A stretch of 39,925 nt of DNA, taken from NCBI GenBank assembly GCA_964450435.1, contig CAYVCX010000022.1, forward strand, positions 1 through 39,925, in the 5' to 3' direction. The number at the start of each line of letters is the position of its first letter. Position 1 is the first letter of the stretch. Shown here piece after piece: positions 33,571 to 39,925 of the stretch. The translations under genes were made by a program, and so were the position numbers. The notes under the pieces were generated by a model. That model made no database searches, was not told where the DNA came from, and saw only the letters and a list, made by a program, of their open reading frames with translations. Source of the stretch: SKLM01 sp964450435 (GTDB lineage: Bacteria > Chloroflexota > Anaerolineae > B4-G1).

Positions 33571-34560
33571 ATGAGTCGACAACCTACTGTCTACGTGACG
33601 CGGCGGATCCCGGAGGCCGGTCTGGCGATGATTCGGGAGCGGTGTGATGCGCGCGTGTGGGAAGAGCCGCTACCGCCTCCCAGGGAGGTTATCCTTGAGC
33701 AGGTGGCGGGGTGTGACGGCCTCCTCTGTCTGGTCAGTGATGACATTGATGGGCAGGTCATGGACGCGGGTGACCTGAGAGTCATCAGTCAGTACGCGGT
33801 TGGCGTGGACAATATCGACCTGAACGCCGCCACTGAGCGCGGCATTCCTGTGGGCCACACCCCGGGAGTGCTGACCGATGCTACGGCGGACCTGGCGTTC
33901 ACGCTCCTGATGTGTGCTGCTCGCCGCATCCCCGAAGGGATCGAGAAGGTGCGCGCCGGGGAGTGGCGCACGTGGGATCCGCTGGGGCTCCTCGGCACGG
34001 ACGTCTGGGAGGCCACGCTGGGCATAATCGGCCTGGGCCGCATCGGGACGGCGATGGCGCGCCGGGCGCGAGGGTTTCAGATGCGTATCCTCTACACAGA
34101 TCCGCGTCGGGCGCCGGACCTGGAGGAGGAGCTGGGACTGGTCTATGCCCCGCGAGATGATCTGCTGGAGCAGGCTGACTTCGTCACGATCCACGCGCCC
34201 CTCATCCCTGAGACCCATCACCTCATCGACGAAGCAGCTCTCAGGCGGATGAAGGATACGGCTATCCTGATCAACGCTGCTCGTGGCGAGATTGTCGACA
34301 CAGAGGCGTTGGTCGAGGCGCTGGAGAAAGGCTGGATCGCCCGGGCGGCTCTTGACGTGACGGATCCCGAACCTATCCCGTCGGACCATCCGCTGGTGGC
34401 GATGCGCAACTGCATCGTCGTCCCGCACATTGGAAGTGCCACTGTCACAGCGCGCGACCGCATGGCGGTCATTGCCGCCGAGAACCTGCTGGCGGGGGTG
34501 CAGGGAGAGCGACTGCCGCACTGCGCCAACCCTCAGGTGTACGAATCAGGGCGAGGCTGA
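33571..34560 (+). CDS. D-2-hydroxyacid dehydrogenase (glyoxylate/hydroxypyruvate reductase type)
   Basis: 329 residues. N-terminal substrate half with QYAVGVDNIDLNAATERGIPVGHTPGVLTDATAD, close to the GyaR/GhrB pattern. The nucleotide loop is GIIGLGRIGTAMARRA (about 149-164). Catalytic residues are Arg in LINAARGEIVDT, Glu in DVTDPEPIPSDHPL and His in VVPHIGSAT. The family reduces glyoxylate to glycolate and hydroxypyruvate to D-glycerate with NAD(P)H. Start ATG 33571 has GGGGGGAAGAG upstream. The gene follows the SHMT-GcvT fusion after 85 bases on the same strand, which fits handling of glyoxylate or hydroxypyruvate derived from glycine and serine. Other D-2-hydroxyacid substrates cannot be excluded. 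Confidence 0.88.
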   Translation: MSRQPTVYVTRRIPEAGLAMIRERCDARVWEEPLPPPREVILEQVAGCDGLLCLVSDDIDGQVMDAGDLRVISQYAVGVDNIDLNAATERGIPVGHTPGVLTDATADLAFTLLMCAARRIPEGIEKVRAGEWRTWDPLGLLGTDVWEATLGIIGLGRIGTAMARRARGFQMRILYTDPRRAPDLEEELGLVYAPRDDLLEQADFVTIHAPLIPETHHLIDEAALRRMKDTAILINAARGEIVDTEALVEALEKGWIARAALDVTDPEPIPSDHPLVAMRNCIVVPHIGSATVTARDRMAVIAAENLLAGVQGERLPHCANPQVYESGRG

Positions 34561-34973
34561 TGGGTCGAATCATCTACACCGAGAGCCCCGGAAAGACGCG
34601 TCATCACTACCGCCGCTCCATCGCCGAGATGCTGAGGCGCCTGAGTCAGAAGCGGCGCTTTGACGATGAGGCAAGGGACCAGGCTGCTCTTATTGTCCTC
34701 TGCCTTCAGGGGGTAGCCGACACTGTCGATCAGACGGTCTTGGCCTGGGAGAAGCGGGACTACTGGATGAAGGCGGAACGGTTCCGTCGAGAATGGGAGT
34801 GGCTGGATCCCATGGCCGATCGGCTGGCCGCTGCCCTGTTCCAGGGGCACTGGCATGAACTCTCAGTTCTCCTGGCCGGGCTGGCGCCCCATTTCTCGGA
34901 CATCGCGGTAAAACGGATGACACGAGAGGCCACGCTGTGGAGAGGGGCTTACGACAGACTCGTGCAGGACTAG
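34560..34973 (+). CDS. Unknown 137-residue protein coupled to the dehydrogenase
   Basis: 137 residues, start ATG overlapping the previous stop (TGATG), so translation is coupled to the 2-hydroxyacid dehydrogenase. The product is charged and helical, with many Arg, Trp and aromatic residues (KTRHHYRRSIAEMLRRLSQ, AWEKRDYWMKAERFRREWEW, HFSDIAVKRMTREATLWRG). No membrane segment, Cys pair or nucleotide motif is seen. I do not recognise it. Coupling and base composition like its neighbours argue for a real gene. A role alongside the dehydrogenase or in one-carbon metabolism is only suggested by position. It ends just before a strong terminator. Confidence 0.75.
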   Translation: MGRIIYTESPGKTRHHYRRSIAEMLRRLSQKRRFDDEARDQAALIVLCLQGVADTVDQTVLAWEKRDYWMKAERFRREWEWLDPMADRLAAALFQGHWHELSVLLAGLAPHFSDIAVKRMTREATLWRGAYDRLVQD

Positions 34974-34982
34974 AGGAGGCGG

Positions 34983-35044
34983 ATCCGGAAGGAGACAGGC
35001 CCCAGCGGCTTCTCGTGGCCGGGGCCTGCCCTTCGGACGGTTTT
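34983..35044 (+). terminator. Intrinsic terminator between convergent genes
   Basis: CAGGCCCC (34996-35003) pairs with GGGGCCTG (35021-35028); the stem extends outward through TCCGGAAGG (34984-34992) and CCTTCGGA (35029-35037). TTTT at 35041-35044 and a T-rich stretch follow. It ends the + strand SHMT-GcvT/dehydrogenase transcript just before the convergent DUF1015 gene. Confidence 0.75.
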
Positions 35045-35063
35045 CTGTTTCTCTCCCGCGCTC

Positions 35064-36380
35064 CTACAGTCGCTCGTGTGCGCCGATGGGCATCATCACC
35101 AAGCCGCTGACCACTTTGGGATAGAAGTCGGTCGACTTCTGAGGCATCTTCTCGCCGGCAGCGGTGCAGGCGCGCACCTGCTCCATCCGTGTCGGGTTCA
35201 GGACGAAGAGGAACTCCGCCTTTCCCTCATTCACGGCCTCATAGCCCATGTCCGGATCGCGCAGGTACTCGATGTTCTCCTTGCGTTCCACAGCCTCTTC
35301 ACTGATCCCCATAACTCGCTGGATGAGGAGCTCGTGGAGCACGCTCACGTCCAGCATGCGCCAGGCAGGATCGCGTCCGGGCAGGATGCGATCCATCACG
35401 TCCGGATCCCGGAGCTCAAGGACCGCATACGAGCCGTCGTAGAAACCGACCCGGGGATGGTCGGGTGAGGCCTGGGCCAGGGCCTGCTCCAGACCGTCCC
35501 GCCCATCGACCGGGATGAGGTTGAAGTATGCCTCTGCCTCTTCCAGTATTTCGCCGCCACTCATCTTTCCGTATGAGTGGATCAGGCGGTGCGTGGGCAG
35601 AATGACCAGGCCCGGATCCTCCATGCTCACAAGGGTGACCATGCGGTAGTTGAAGCCGGCGTTGGGTGGGGCGTCGGGGTGCTGCTCGCGCATCTCGTCC
35701 CGGTAGTTCAGTGCCGTCTCGTAGCGGTGATGACCGTCCGCGATGATCAGATTGCGCTTGGGGGCCATCTCCTCCCGCACGGCCTGGATCACCTCGGCGT
35801 CGGTCACCGACCAGAACTGCTGGAGCACATCCTTCTCAAATAACTCGCGGGCCTCGAACCCGGCCACGTCTGCAACGGCCTCGTCCAGAAGCTCATTGAT
35901 GCGATTGCCCGGGTAGAGCATGAAGATGTGGCCAAAGTTGACCTCTGTGGCTCGCATTAGATTGAGCCGGTCCACCTTTGGTCCCGAGTGCGTTCGCTCG
36001 TGGGGCAACACGGTGCCCTCATCGAAGGGGACCAGCCGCAGCGCGGCGACCAATCCCTGGCGCGTCTTCTCGGTTCCGTCGGGCAGCGTGCAGCTCTGCC
36101 GCAAAACGTAGAAGGCTGGCGTCCTTTCGCGCACGAGGATGCCCTCTCGAAGCCAGGTATCGTAGTACTCGCTGGCGCGAGTGTACAGGTTGGCCTGTTG
36201 GTCGTCGCCCGGCTTCTCCTTTCCCTTGATGATGCGGACGATGTTGTAAGGGCTCCGCTCGTAGTATTTGTCTTGCAGGCCGTGGCGTACGCGGTCGTAG
36301 GGCTGGCTGATGACCAATGAGAGATCATTGATCTCGTCGGGATTGTATCGCGTGCCCCGGAAGGGTTTGATGGTTGCCAT
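35064..36380 (-). CDS. DUF1015 family protein (candidate serine-kinase-like, ParB-type motif)
   Basis: 438 residues from ATG 36380, preceded by AGGAGA. N-terminal IKPFRGTRYNPDEI and VISQPYDRV are the usual DUF1015 start. PHERTHSGPKVDRL lies at about 126-139, and NLIIADGHHRYETALNYRDEM at about 210-230. The DGHHRYETA core resembles box II of ParB/Srx-fold nucleotide-binding proteins, which include the archaeal free-serine kinase SerK. DUF1015 genes often accompany serA and a phosphoserine-type aminotransferase, as here: serA ends 95 bases upstream on the same strand. Whether this protein phosphorylates serine is inference. No serB is seen in the window. The frame is open to 36467 but that part lacks the family start. 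Confidence 0.9.
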   Translation of the reverse strand: MATIKPFRGTRYNPDEINDLSLVISQPYDRVRHGLQDKYYERSPYNIVRIIKGKEKPGDDQQANLYTRASEYYDTWLREGILVRERTPAFYVLRQSCTLPDGTEKTRQGLVAALRLVPFDEGTVLPHERTHSGPKVDRLNLMRATEVNFGHIFMLYPGNRINELLDEAVADVAGFEARELFEKDVLQQFWSVTDAEVIQAVREEMAPKRNLIIADGHHRYETALNYRDEMREQHPDAPPNAGFNYRMVTLVSMEDPGLVILPTHRLIHSYGKMSGGEILEEAEAYFNLIPVDGRDGLEQALAQASPDHPRVGFYDGSYAVLELRDPDVMDRILPGRDPAWRMLDVSVLHELLIQRVMGISEEAVERKENIEYLRDPDMGYEAVNEGKAEFLFVLNPTRMEQVRACTAAGEKMPQKSTDFYPKVVSGLVMMPIGAHERL

Positions 36381-36475
36381 ACATTCTCCTCTCTTCTGCT
36401 CAGAGCATTGCTGCGGAGCATCTGAGGGTCCACGAGGGCGAGAGGGCGTGACACCGCCCCCTCGCACCGTGGCCT

Positions 36476-37381
36476 CTATGCGCGTTCCGCGATCTCGATA
36501 GCGATGCGGGCAGTCTCCTGGCCGACGCGTTCCTTGGCCTCGACGGTTCCCGCTCCGATGTGAGGCGAGCCGATAACCTCTGGGAGCTGCATCAGCTTCT
36601 CTCCACGCTCCTCCGCCTCGTCCTCGTACACGTCCAGCGCCGCGCCCGCCACTTTCCCGCTCTTGATGGCCTCGTAGAGGGCATCCTCATCCAGCGTTCC
36701 GCCCCGGGCGCAGTTCACGATCTTGAGGCCATCCTTCATCTTGGCGAACGCCTCGCCGTCGACGATGTGATGTGTGGCCGGGGTGTGGGGGAGGTGGAGC
36801 GAGATATAGTCCGAGCGCTTCAGGAGCTCGTCCAGCGGCACCTGGGTGGCGAAGTCGACTTCGATGTCGGTGCGGCGGTGGAAGAGAACTTCCATACCCA
36901 GGGCACTGGCCTTCTGCCCCACCAGACCTCCGATGCGGCCGAAGCCGATGAGGCCCAGCGTCTTGCCTGCCAGCTCCTTGCCCTTGAGCTGCTTCTTCTC
37001 CCACTTACCTGCTTTCATCGACATCGTTGCCTGAACGATGGGACGGGCGAGGGCGAAGAGATATCCGATGGTGAGTTCAGCGACGGCGTTCGAAGATGCG
37101 GCTGGCGTGTTGCGCACCTCGATCCCCTTCGATTCGGCGTAGTCGACGTCGATGTTGTCGAGCCCCACGCCCGCCCGGATGATGGCCTTCAAATTGGTTG
37201 CCTTGTCGAGCAAGGGCTCGCGGGCCTTGGTGCGGCTGCGGACGACCATCGCCTCGTACTCCGGGATGATCTTCTCGAGCTCTTCTGCCGTGACGTCGTC
37301 GTTCACTTCGACATCAATGCCGGCCTCTCGCATAGCCGCGATGGCTTCCGGATCCACAGGATCGCAAACGAGTAGTTTCAT
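36476..37381 (-). CDS. serA: D-3-phosphoglycerate dehydrogenase-like protein, short form
   Basis: 301 residues, lacking the regulatory ACT/ASB domains of long SerA. It has IIRAGVGLDNIDVDYAESKGIEVRNTPAAS (in pieces: about 68-97), the nucleotide loop LGLIGFGRIGGLVGQKA, and the catalytic Arg (VNCARGGTLDE), Glu (DVYEDEAEERGE) and His (GSPHIGAGT). The residues after the second strand read LFHRRTD, basic where NAD-specific members have Asp, which may favour NADP or only tolerate it. The family links 3-phosphoglycerate and phosphohydroxypyruvate; a hydroxypyruvate reductase role is the main alternative. Start ATG 37381 has AAGGAG 9 bases upstream. It lies between the aminotransferase and DUF1015 genes, and a 140-bp element separates it from the former. 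Confidence 0.87.
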   Translation of the reverse strand: MKLLVCDPVDPEAIAAMREAGIDVEVNDDVTAEELEKIIPEYEAMVVRSRTKAREPLLDKATNLKAIIRAGVGLDNIDVDYAESKGIEVRNTPAASSNAVAELTIGYLFALARPIVQATMSMKAGKWEKKQLKGKELAGKTLGLIGFGRIGGLVGQKASALGMEVLFHRRTDIEVDFATQVPLDELLKRSDYISLHLPHTPATHHIVDGEAFAKMKDGLKIVNCARGGTLDEDALYEAIKSGKVAGAALDVYEDEAEERGEKLMQLPEVIGSPHIGAGTVEAKERVGQETARIAIEIAERA

Positions 37382-37583
37382 CTGGAATTCTCCTTATGTG
37401 TGTAGATCGATGGGTAGGTAGACTGACGTGCTGATACCTTGCGCGTTTTGTGCCAACCCACGGGTTTCCGGTGCCGCAGCACCTGACATTTTTCAGCCTC
37501 AATCCCTGACCCACGCCGGGAGCGAGGGTCACGCAATCGAGTTGAGTGTAAGCTGAATCTGGCGAGCCGAACGAGGCGCCTGC
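37382..37583. other. Remaining intergenic sequence upstream of serA
   Basis: About 200 bases between the MITE-like element and serA. I see no gene and no clear promoter on the minus strand; serA may depend on the transcript from the riboswitch promoter or on an unrecognised promoter here. Confidence 0.4.
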
Positions 37584-37723
37584 CTAGTACTATAACCGCA
37601 CATCGGCAATCAAAGCTTCCTAGACGGCCGAGGAGCGCCTATGTGTGAACTACTCTTGACCAGCGTGAGCGAGATTCCTCGTCGCTCCGCTCCTCGGAAT
37701 GACAAATGCGGTTGCAGTACTAG
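37584..37723. mobile_element. 140-bp MITE-like element with 17-bp terminal inverted repeats
   Basis: The left end CTAGTACTATAACCGCA (37584-37600) and the complement of the right end (37707-37723, CTAGTACTGCAACCGCA) match at 15 of 17 bases. Inside, CCGAGGAGC (37628-37636) and GCTCCTCGG (37689-37697) form a second inverted pair, and the stretch GAGATTCCTCGTCGCTCCGC then TCCTCGGAATGACA resembles palindromic GTCATTCCGAGG-type repeats that I remember as common in many bacterial genomes. No coding capacity. The right end contains CTA, the complement of the aminotransferase stop codon. Confidence 0.65.
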
Positions 37724-38787
37724 AGGCCCGCGATGTCCTCGATCTGCTCGGTCAGCCACTTGAGGTCATCGAGCATCAGATCGCCCATGTGCGCGATGCG
37801 GAAGCACTTCTCCTTCAGCGGGCCGTAGCCGTTGGAGATCTGCGCGCCGCGTTTCGCCAGCTCCGCGTTGAGGTCTGCCACGCTGATGCCCCGGCTGTTC
37901 TTCACGTTGGTCAGCGTGGGTGAAAGGTAGCGTTCATCGGAAAACAGGTCGAAGTACTCGCGAGCCCAGTCCTGGACGTAGGCTGCCATCTCCTGGTGGC
38001 GCTCCCAGCGGTTCTCGAGCCCCAGCACGAGCATATCGTCCAACTGGACGTCAAGAGCCTCAATGAGACTGATGCACGGGGTGGCCCGTGTCTGGTGGCT
38101 TTCGTACTTCTTGTCCATCTGCTCGTATGTGAAGTAGTAGCCGCGGTCGGACACGCCCAACGCGCGCTCCCTGGCTCGATCGCTGACCGCGCAGATCGTG
38201 AGGCCCGGGGGGAGGGCGAAGCACTTCTGCACGCCGGCGAGAGCGACGTCGATGCCCCACTTGTCGAACTCGAGCTTGGCCCCGGCCATACCGCTCACGG
38301 CATCGACCAGGATCAGGACATCGGGGTACTTCTCCCGGACGAGGGCAGCGATCTCTTCGAGGGGGTTGAGCAGACCGGTGGATGTCTCGTTGAACACGAC
38401 GGTCATCGCGTCGTAGTCGCCGCTGGCCAGGGCTGTGTCGACCACGTCGGGCGTAATGGCCTCGCCCCACTCCACTTCCACGGTCTCGCACGGTACGCCG
38501 TTGGCGACACAGATCTCGTGCCATCGTTTGGAGAAGGCACCGCAGACTGTATTCAGGATCTTCTTGTTGGTGGCCTGCCGGATCGAGCCCTCCATCACGC
38601 CTGTGGATGAAGAGGTGAAGAGATAGACGCGCTGTTCGGTGTAGAGGAGCTTCTGGAGCTTGGACGTCACTGCCTTCTGCAGCTCAGAGTACTCCTTGGA
38701 GCGGTGGTGGACTATCGGTGCGGCCTGGGCCTGTAGGATCTTGTCCCGCACGTGGGTCGGCCCTGGCGTGAAGAGCTTCCTGTACAT
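37720..38787 (-). CDS. Class V aminotransferase (serine-pyruvate / phosphoserine type)
   Basis: 355 residues. It begins YRKLFTPGPTHVRDKIL, the usual TPGPT start of class V enzymes. LFTSSSTGVMEGSIRQ binds the cofactor phosphate, LILVDAVSGMAGAKL has the PLP Asp, and LAGVQKCFALPPGLT has the Schiff-base Lys188. The KCFALPPG form is shared by alanine/serine-glyoxylate aminotransferases and the SerC-like enzymes found next to serA in Thermotoga-type gene sets. Candidate reactions are phosphohydroxypyruvate/phosphoserine or serine (or alanine)/glyoxylate exchange. Start ATG 38787 has GGAGGT upstream. It is the first gene behind a tandem glycine riboswitch with terminator, so glycine controls it. The stop codon lies in a MITE-like terminal repeat. 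Confidence 0.9.
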   Translation of the reverse strand: MYRKLFTPGPTHVRDKILQAQAAPIVHHRSKEYSELQKAVTSKLQKLLYTEQRVYLFTSSSTGVMEGSIRQATNKKILNTVCGAFSKRWHEICVANGVPCETVEVEWGEAITPDVVDTALASGDYDAMTVVFNETSTGLLNPLEEIAALVREKYPDVLILVDAVSGMAGAKLEFDKWGIDVALAGVQKCFALPPGLTICAVSDRARERALGVSDRGYYFTYEQMDKKYESHQTRATPCISLIEALDVQLDDMLVLGLENRWERHQEMAAYVQDWAREYFDLFSDERYLSPTLTNVKNSRGISVADLNAELAKRGAQISNGYGPLKEKCFRIAHMGDLMLDDLKWLTEQIEDIAGL

Positions 38788-38934
38788 CGTTTACCTCCTG
38801 TTCGGTGGACTAGGTGTGATGTGAATTGGCCAGCTGGAAGATCGGCATACCATCGCCTGACGGCGGAAGGGCCCACCCTTCAACGCTCCTTGGCTCCCGA
38901 CGGACATCCTGTCTGGCGAGACACCGATCTACCG

Positions 38935-38969
38935 AAAAAGGACGCACGAGCCTATATGGCTGTACGTCC
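38935..38969 (-). terminator. Riboswitch-controlled intrinsic terminator
   Basis: On the minus strand GGACGTAC (38969-38962) pairs with GTGCGTCC (38947-38940), and inner AGCC pairs with GGCT around a 5-base loop, with one bulged base; TTTTT follows at 38939-38935. Its 5' arm shares GGAC (38969-38966) with the 3' strand of aptamer-2 P1, so ligand-stabilised P1 should prevent termination. Confidence 0.85.
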
Positions 38970-39243
38970 TCTGTCTCCCACCTGAGAGATTTCTCCCGGG
39001 TCTTTCCGGGGTTGCCCCTTCGGTATCCTGAGCGCCGTGCTGAAGAGCGCTTTCTCTGACGTTCATCAGAGACCGCGCAGCTTCTCGGGCGTGCTCGCAG
39101 GATTCTCCAGAGTGCCGAGATACAGGGTCCTGTGACCTGAGAGTTTCGTTGGCGCGATCAGCCGGTCGCCCCAACTTGCCCCTTCGGTGTCCGCCCAACA
39201 GCGGCCTCTCCCCCGTACCCCAGGGCGGTCCAACTTGTGATTT
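38966..39243 (-). promoter_or_regulatory. Tandem glycine riboswitch
   Basis: Two copies of the glycine aptamer core are present on the minus strand. Aptamer 1 (about 39240-39085) has CACCGAAGGGGCAAG and later AACTCTCAGGT. Aptamer 2 (about 39073-38966) has TACCGAAGGGGCAAC and ATCTCTCAGGT followed by ACAGAGGAC. P1 of aptamer 2 can form from GTCTCTG (39073-39067) and CAGAGGAC (38973-38966) with one bulge. The 3' strand overlaps the following terminator, the layout of glycine-on switches such as Bacillus subtilis gcvT. It lies in the leader of the aminotransferase - serA - DUF1015 genes, not of a glycine cleavage operon. Confidence 0.93.
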
Positions 39244-39249
39244 GCCATT

Positions 39250-39278
39250 ATTCTACAATACCCCAGGGCAAAAGTCAA
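39250..39278 (-). promoter_or_regulatory. Promoter of the riboswitch-aminotransferase transcript
   Basis: On the minus strand TTGACT (39278-39273), 17 bases, TAGAAT (39255-39250). Transcription would start near 39243, right at the 5' edge of the first glycine aptamer. Confidence 0.8.
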
Positions 39279-39286
39279 TTCTGGTC

Positions 39287-39314
39287 TTGACACCAGGTCG
39301 CGTGCAGGTACAAT
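39287..39314 (+). promoter_or_regulatory. Promoter of the second SHMT gene
   Basis: TTGACA (39287-39292), 16 bases, TACAAT (39309-39314). Start near 39321 gives a leader of about 35 bases, too short for a riboswitch. Its -35 lies eight bases from the -35 of the divergent riboswitch promoter. Confidence 0.8.
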
Positions 39315-39355
39315 GCGGCAGCACTTTCTGATGTTGCACTCCCGAGGAGGTTCCT

Positions 39356-39925
39356 ATGGCGTCCGCCGATGATTTCCTCTTTCGAGAAAACCTGTCGGAG
39401 CTCGATCCCGCCGTCGGTCACTTGATTGACCTGGAGAGGGAACGCCAGGCACGCAAGCTGATTATGATTCCATCGGAGAGCAGCTCGCCCGGCGCAGTAC
39501 GCGAGGCCCTCGCTTCGGAGTTCGCGAACATCTATGCCGAGGGGTACCCCAACCCGGAGAACCGCTGGCTGAACGAGGAAGAGATCCTCGACTATGAGCA
39601 TCACCTGGCTCACTATCGGCGCTACGGCGACCAACGCTACTACCACGGAGCGGAGTACGTCGACGTGGTCGAGTCTCTGGCTCGGCGGCGCTGTGCCGAA
39701 GCCTTCGAGACGGGAGCTATATCGGCGGATCAGATCTACGTAAACGTGCAGCCGCTCTCGGGAGCTCCGGCCAACCTGGCGGTCCAACAGGCGCTGCTCG
39801 ACCCAGGGGACACGATCATGGGCCTGTCGCTCCCGCACGGCGGCCACCTGACCCACGGCAGCCCGATCAACATCTCCGGGAAGTGTTACAACGTTGTGTC
39901 CTACACGGTCAACGAACAGACGGAG
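39356..39925 (+). CDS. glyA: Second serine hydroxymethyltransferase-like protein, N-terminal part
   Basis: 190 codons are visible; the gene continues past the window. ATG 39356 follows GAGGAGG at the right distance. The N-terminus DDFLFRENLSELDPAVGHLI closely matches that of the fusion protein at 30216 (DFLFREDLAELAPFVDDLI). Shared SHMT motifs are LIMIPSESSSPGAV, IYAEGYP (60-65), RYYHG (94-98), VNVQPLSGAPAN and GGHLTHG. As in the fusion, about 26 extra residues separate YAEGYP from the YY pair. Here the Glu of the SEN-type motif is kept (PSES) and YY is intact, so this copy looks more orthodox at the active site. Whether it also carries a GcvT part cannot be seen. Divergent from the riboswitch-led genes. 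Confidence 0.92.
   Translation, partial: MASADDFLFRENLSELDPAVGHLIDLERERQARKLIMIPSESSSPGAVREALASEFANIYAEGYPNPENRWLNEEEILDYEHHLAHYRRYGDQRYYHGAEYVDVVESLARRRCAEAFETGAISADQIYVNVQPLSGAPANLAVQQALLDPGDTIMGLSLPHGGHLTHGSPINISGKCYNVVSYTVNEQTE

Noticed and set aside
39315..39355. Glycine riboswitch for the second SHMT on the plus strand
   Set aside because: The leader is only about 35 bases, and the aptamer core motifs read correctly only on the minus strand.

Overview
The window is about 40 kb of GC-rich bacterial chromosome (by eye roughly 60-65% G+C) from what looks like a free-living, probably anaerobic or microaerophilic bacterium. Chloroflexota (Anaerolineae-like) is my best guess. The guess rests on the dcw gene order, a tungsten/molybdenum aldehyde oxidoreductase, a half-size YraQ-type permease, and a very long serine hydroxymethyltransferase-aminomethyltransferase fusion. 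I cannot prove the taxonomy from sequence alone.

Layout. (1) 1-1351: 3' part of an aldehyde ferredoxin oxidoreductase. (2) 1452-18873: a nearly complete division and cell-wall (dcw) cluster, all on the + strand and tightly packed: mraZ, rsmH, ftsL-like, ftsI/pbpB, murF, mraY, murD, ftsW, murG, a CvpA-like membrane protein, murC, murB, ddl, ftsQ, ftsA, ftsZ. murE is absent. The cluster starts with a clear promoter followed by an array of TGGGN boxes at 10-bp steps, the expected MraZ autoregulatory operator. (3) 19159-25801: a redox and signalling block. It holds a ferric-reductase-like haem/FAD/NAD oxidoreductase with a 33-residue membrane protein behind it, a divergent pentahaem cytochrome c, a membrane-anchored PepSY-like protein, a NarL-type histidine kinase and response regulator, and a small permease. 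(4) 26186-29876: a SEC-C-motif protein and a YyaL/DUF255 thioredoxin-like protein. (5) 30216-39925: a glycine/serine/one-carbon island. It contains a 1089-residue SHMT-GcvT fusion, a 2-hydroxyacid dehydrogenase with a small unknown partner gene, and, convergent to these, an aminotransferase - SerA - DUF1015 set on the minus strand. That set is led by a tandem glycine riboswitch with its own intrinsic terminator. A second SHMT paralogue starts divergently and runs off the window.

The most interesting part is block 5. The riboswitch geometry (3' strand of aptamer-2 P1 overlapping the 5' arm of a terminator) predicts that glycine turns the aminotransferase/SerA/DUF1015 genes on. That is odd for plain serine biosynthesis. 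It would fit a glycine-disposal or glycine-assimilation route: glycine to serine by the SHMT/GcvT proteins, then serine towards glycerate or 3-phosphoglycerate. DUF1015 carries a ParB-like DGHHR motif that would suit a serine-kinase-like role. The pathway reading is inference. The riboswitch, terminator, fusion, paralogue and promoters are read directly from the sequence.

Other directly visible oddities are a 140-bp MITE-like element whose terminal repeat supplies the stop codon of the aminotransferase, a palindromic shared -10 element between the divergent oxidoreductase and cytochrome genes, and 10-bp degenerate tandem repeats just before the ftsL-like gene. I saw no tRNA, rRNA, CRISPR array, transposase or phage gene.
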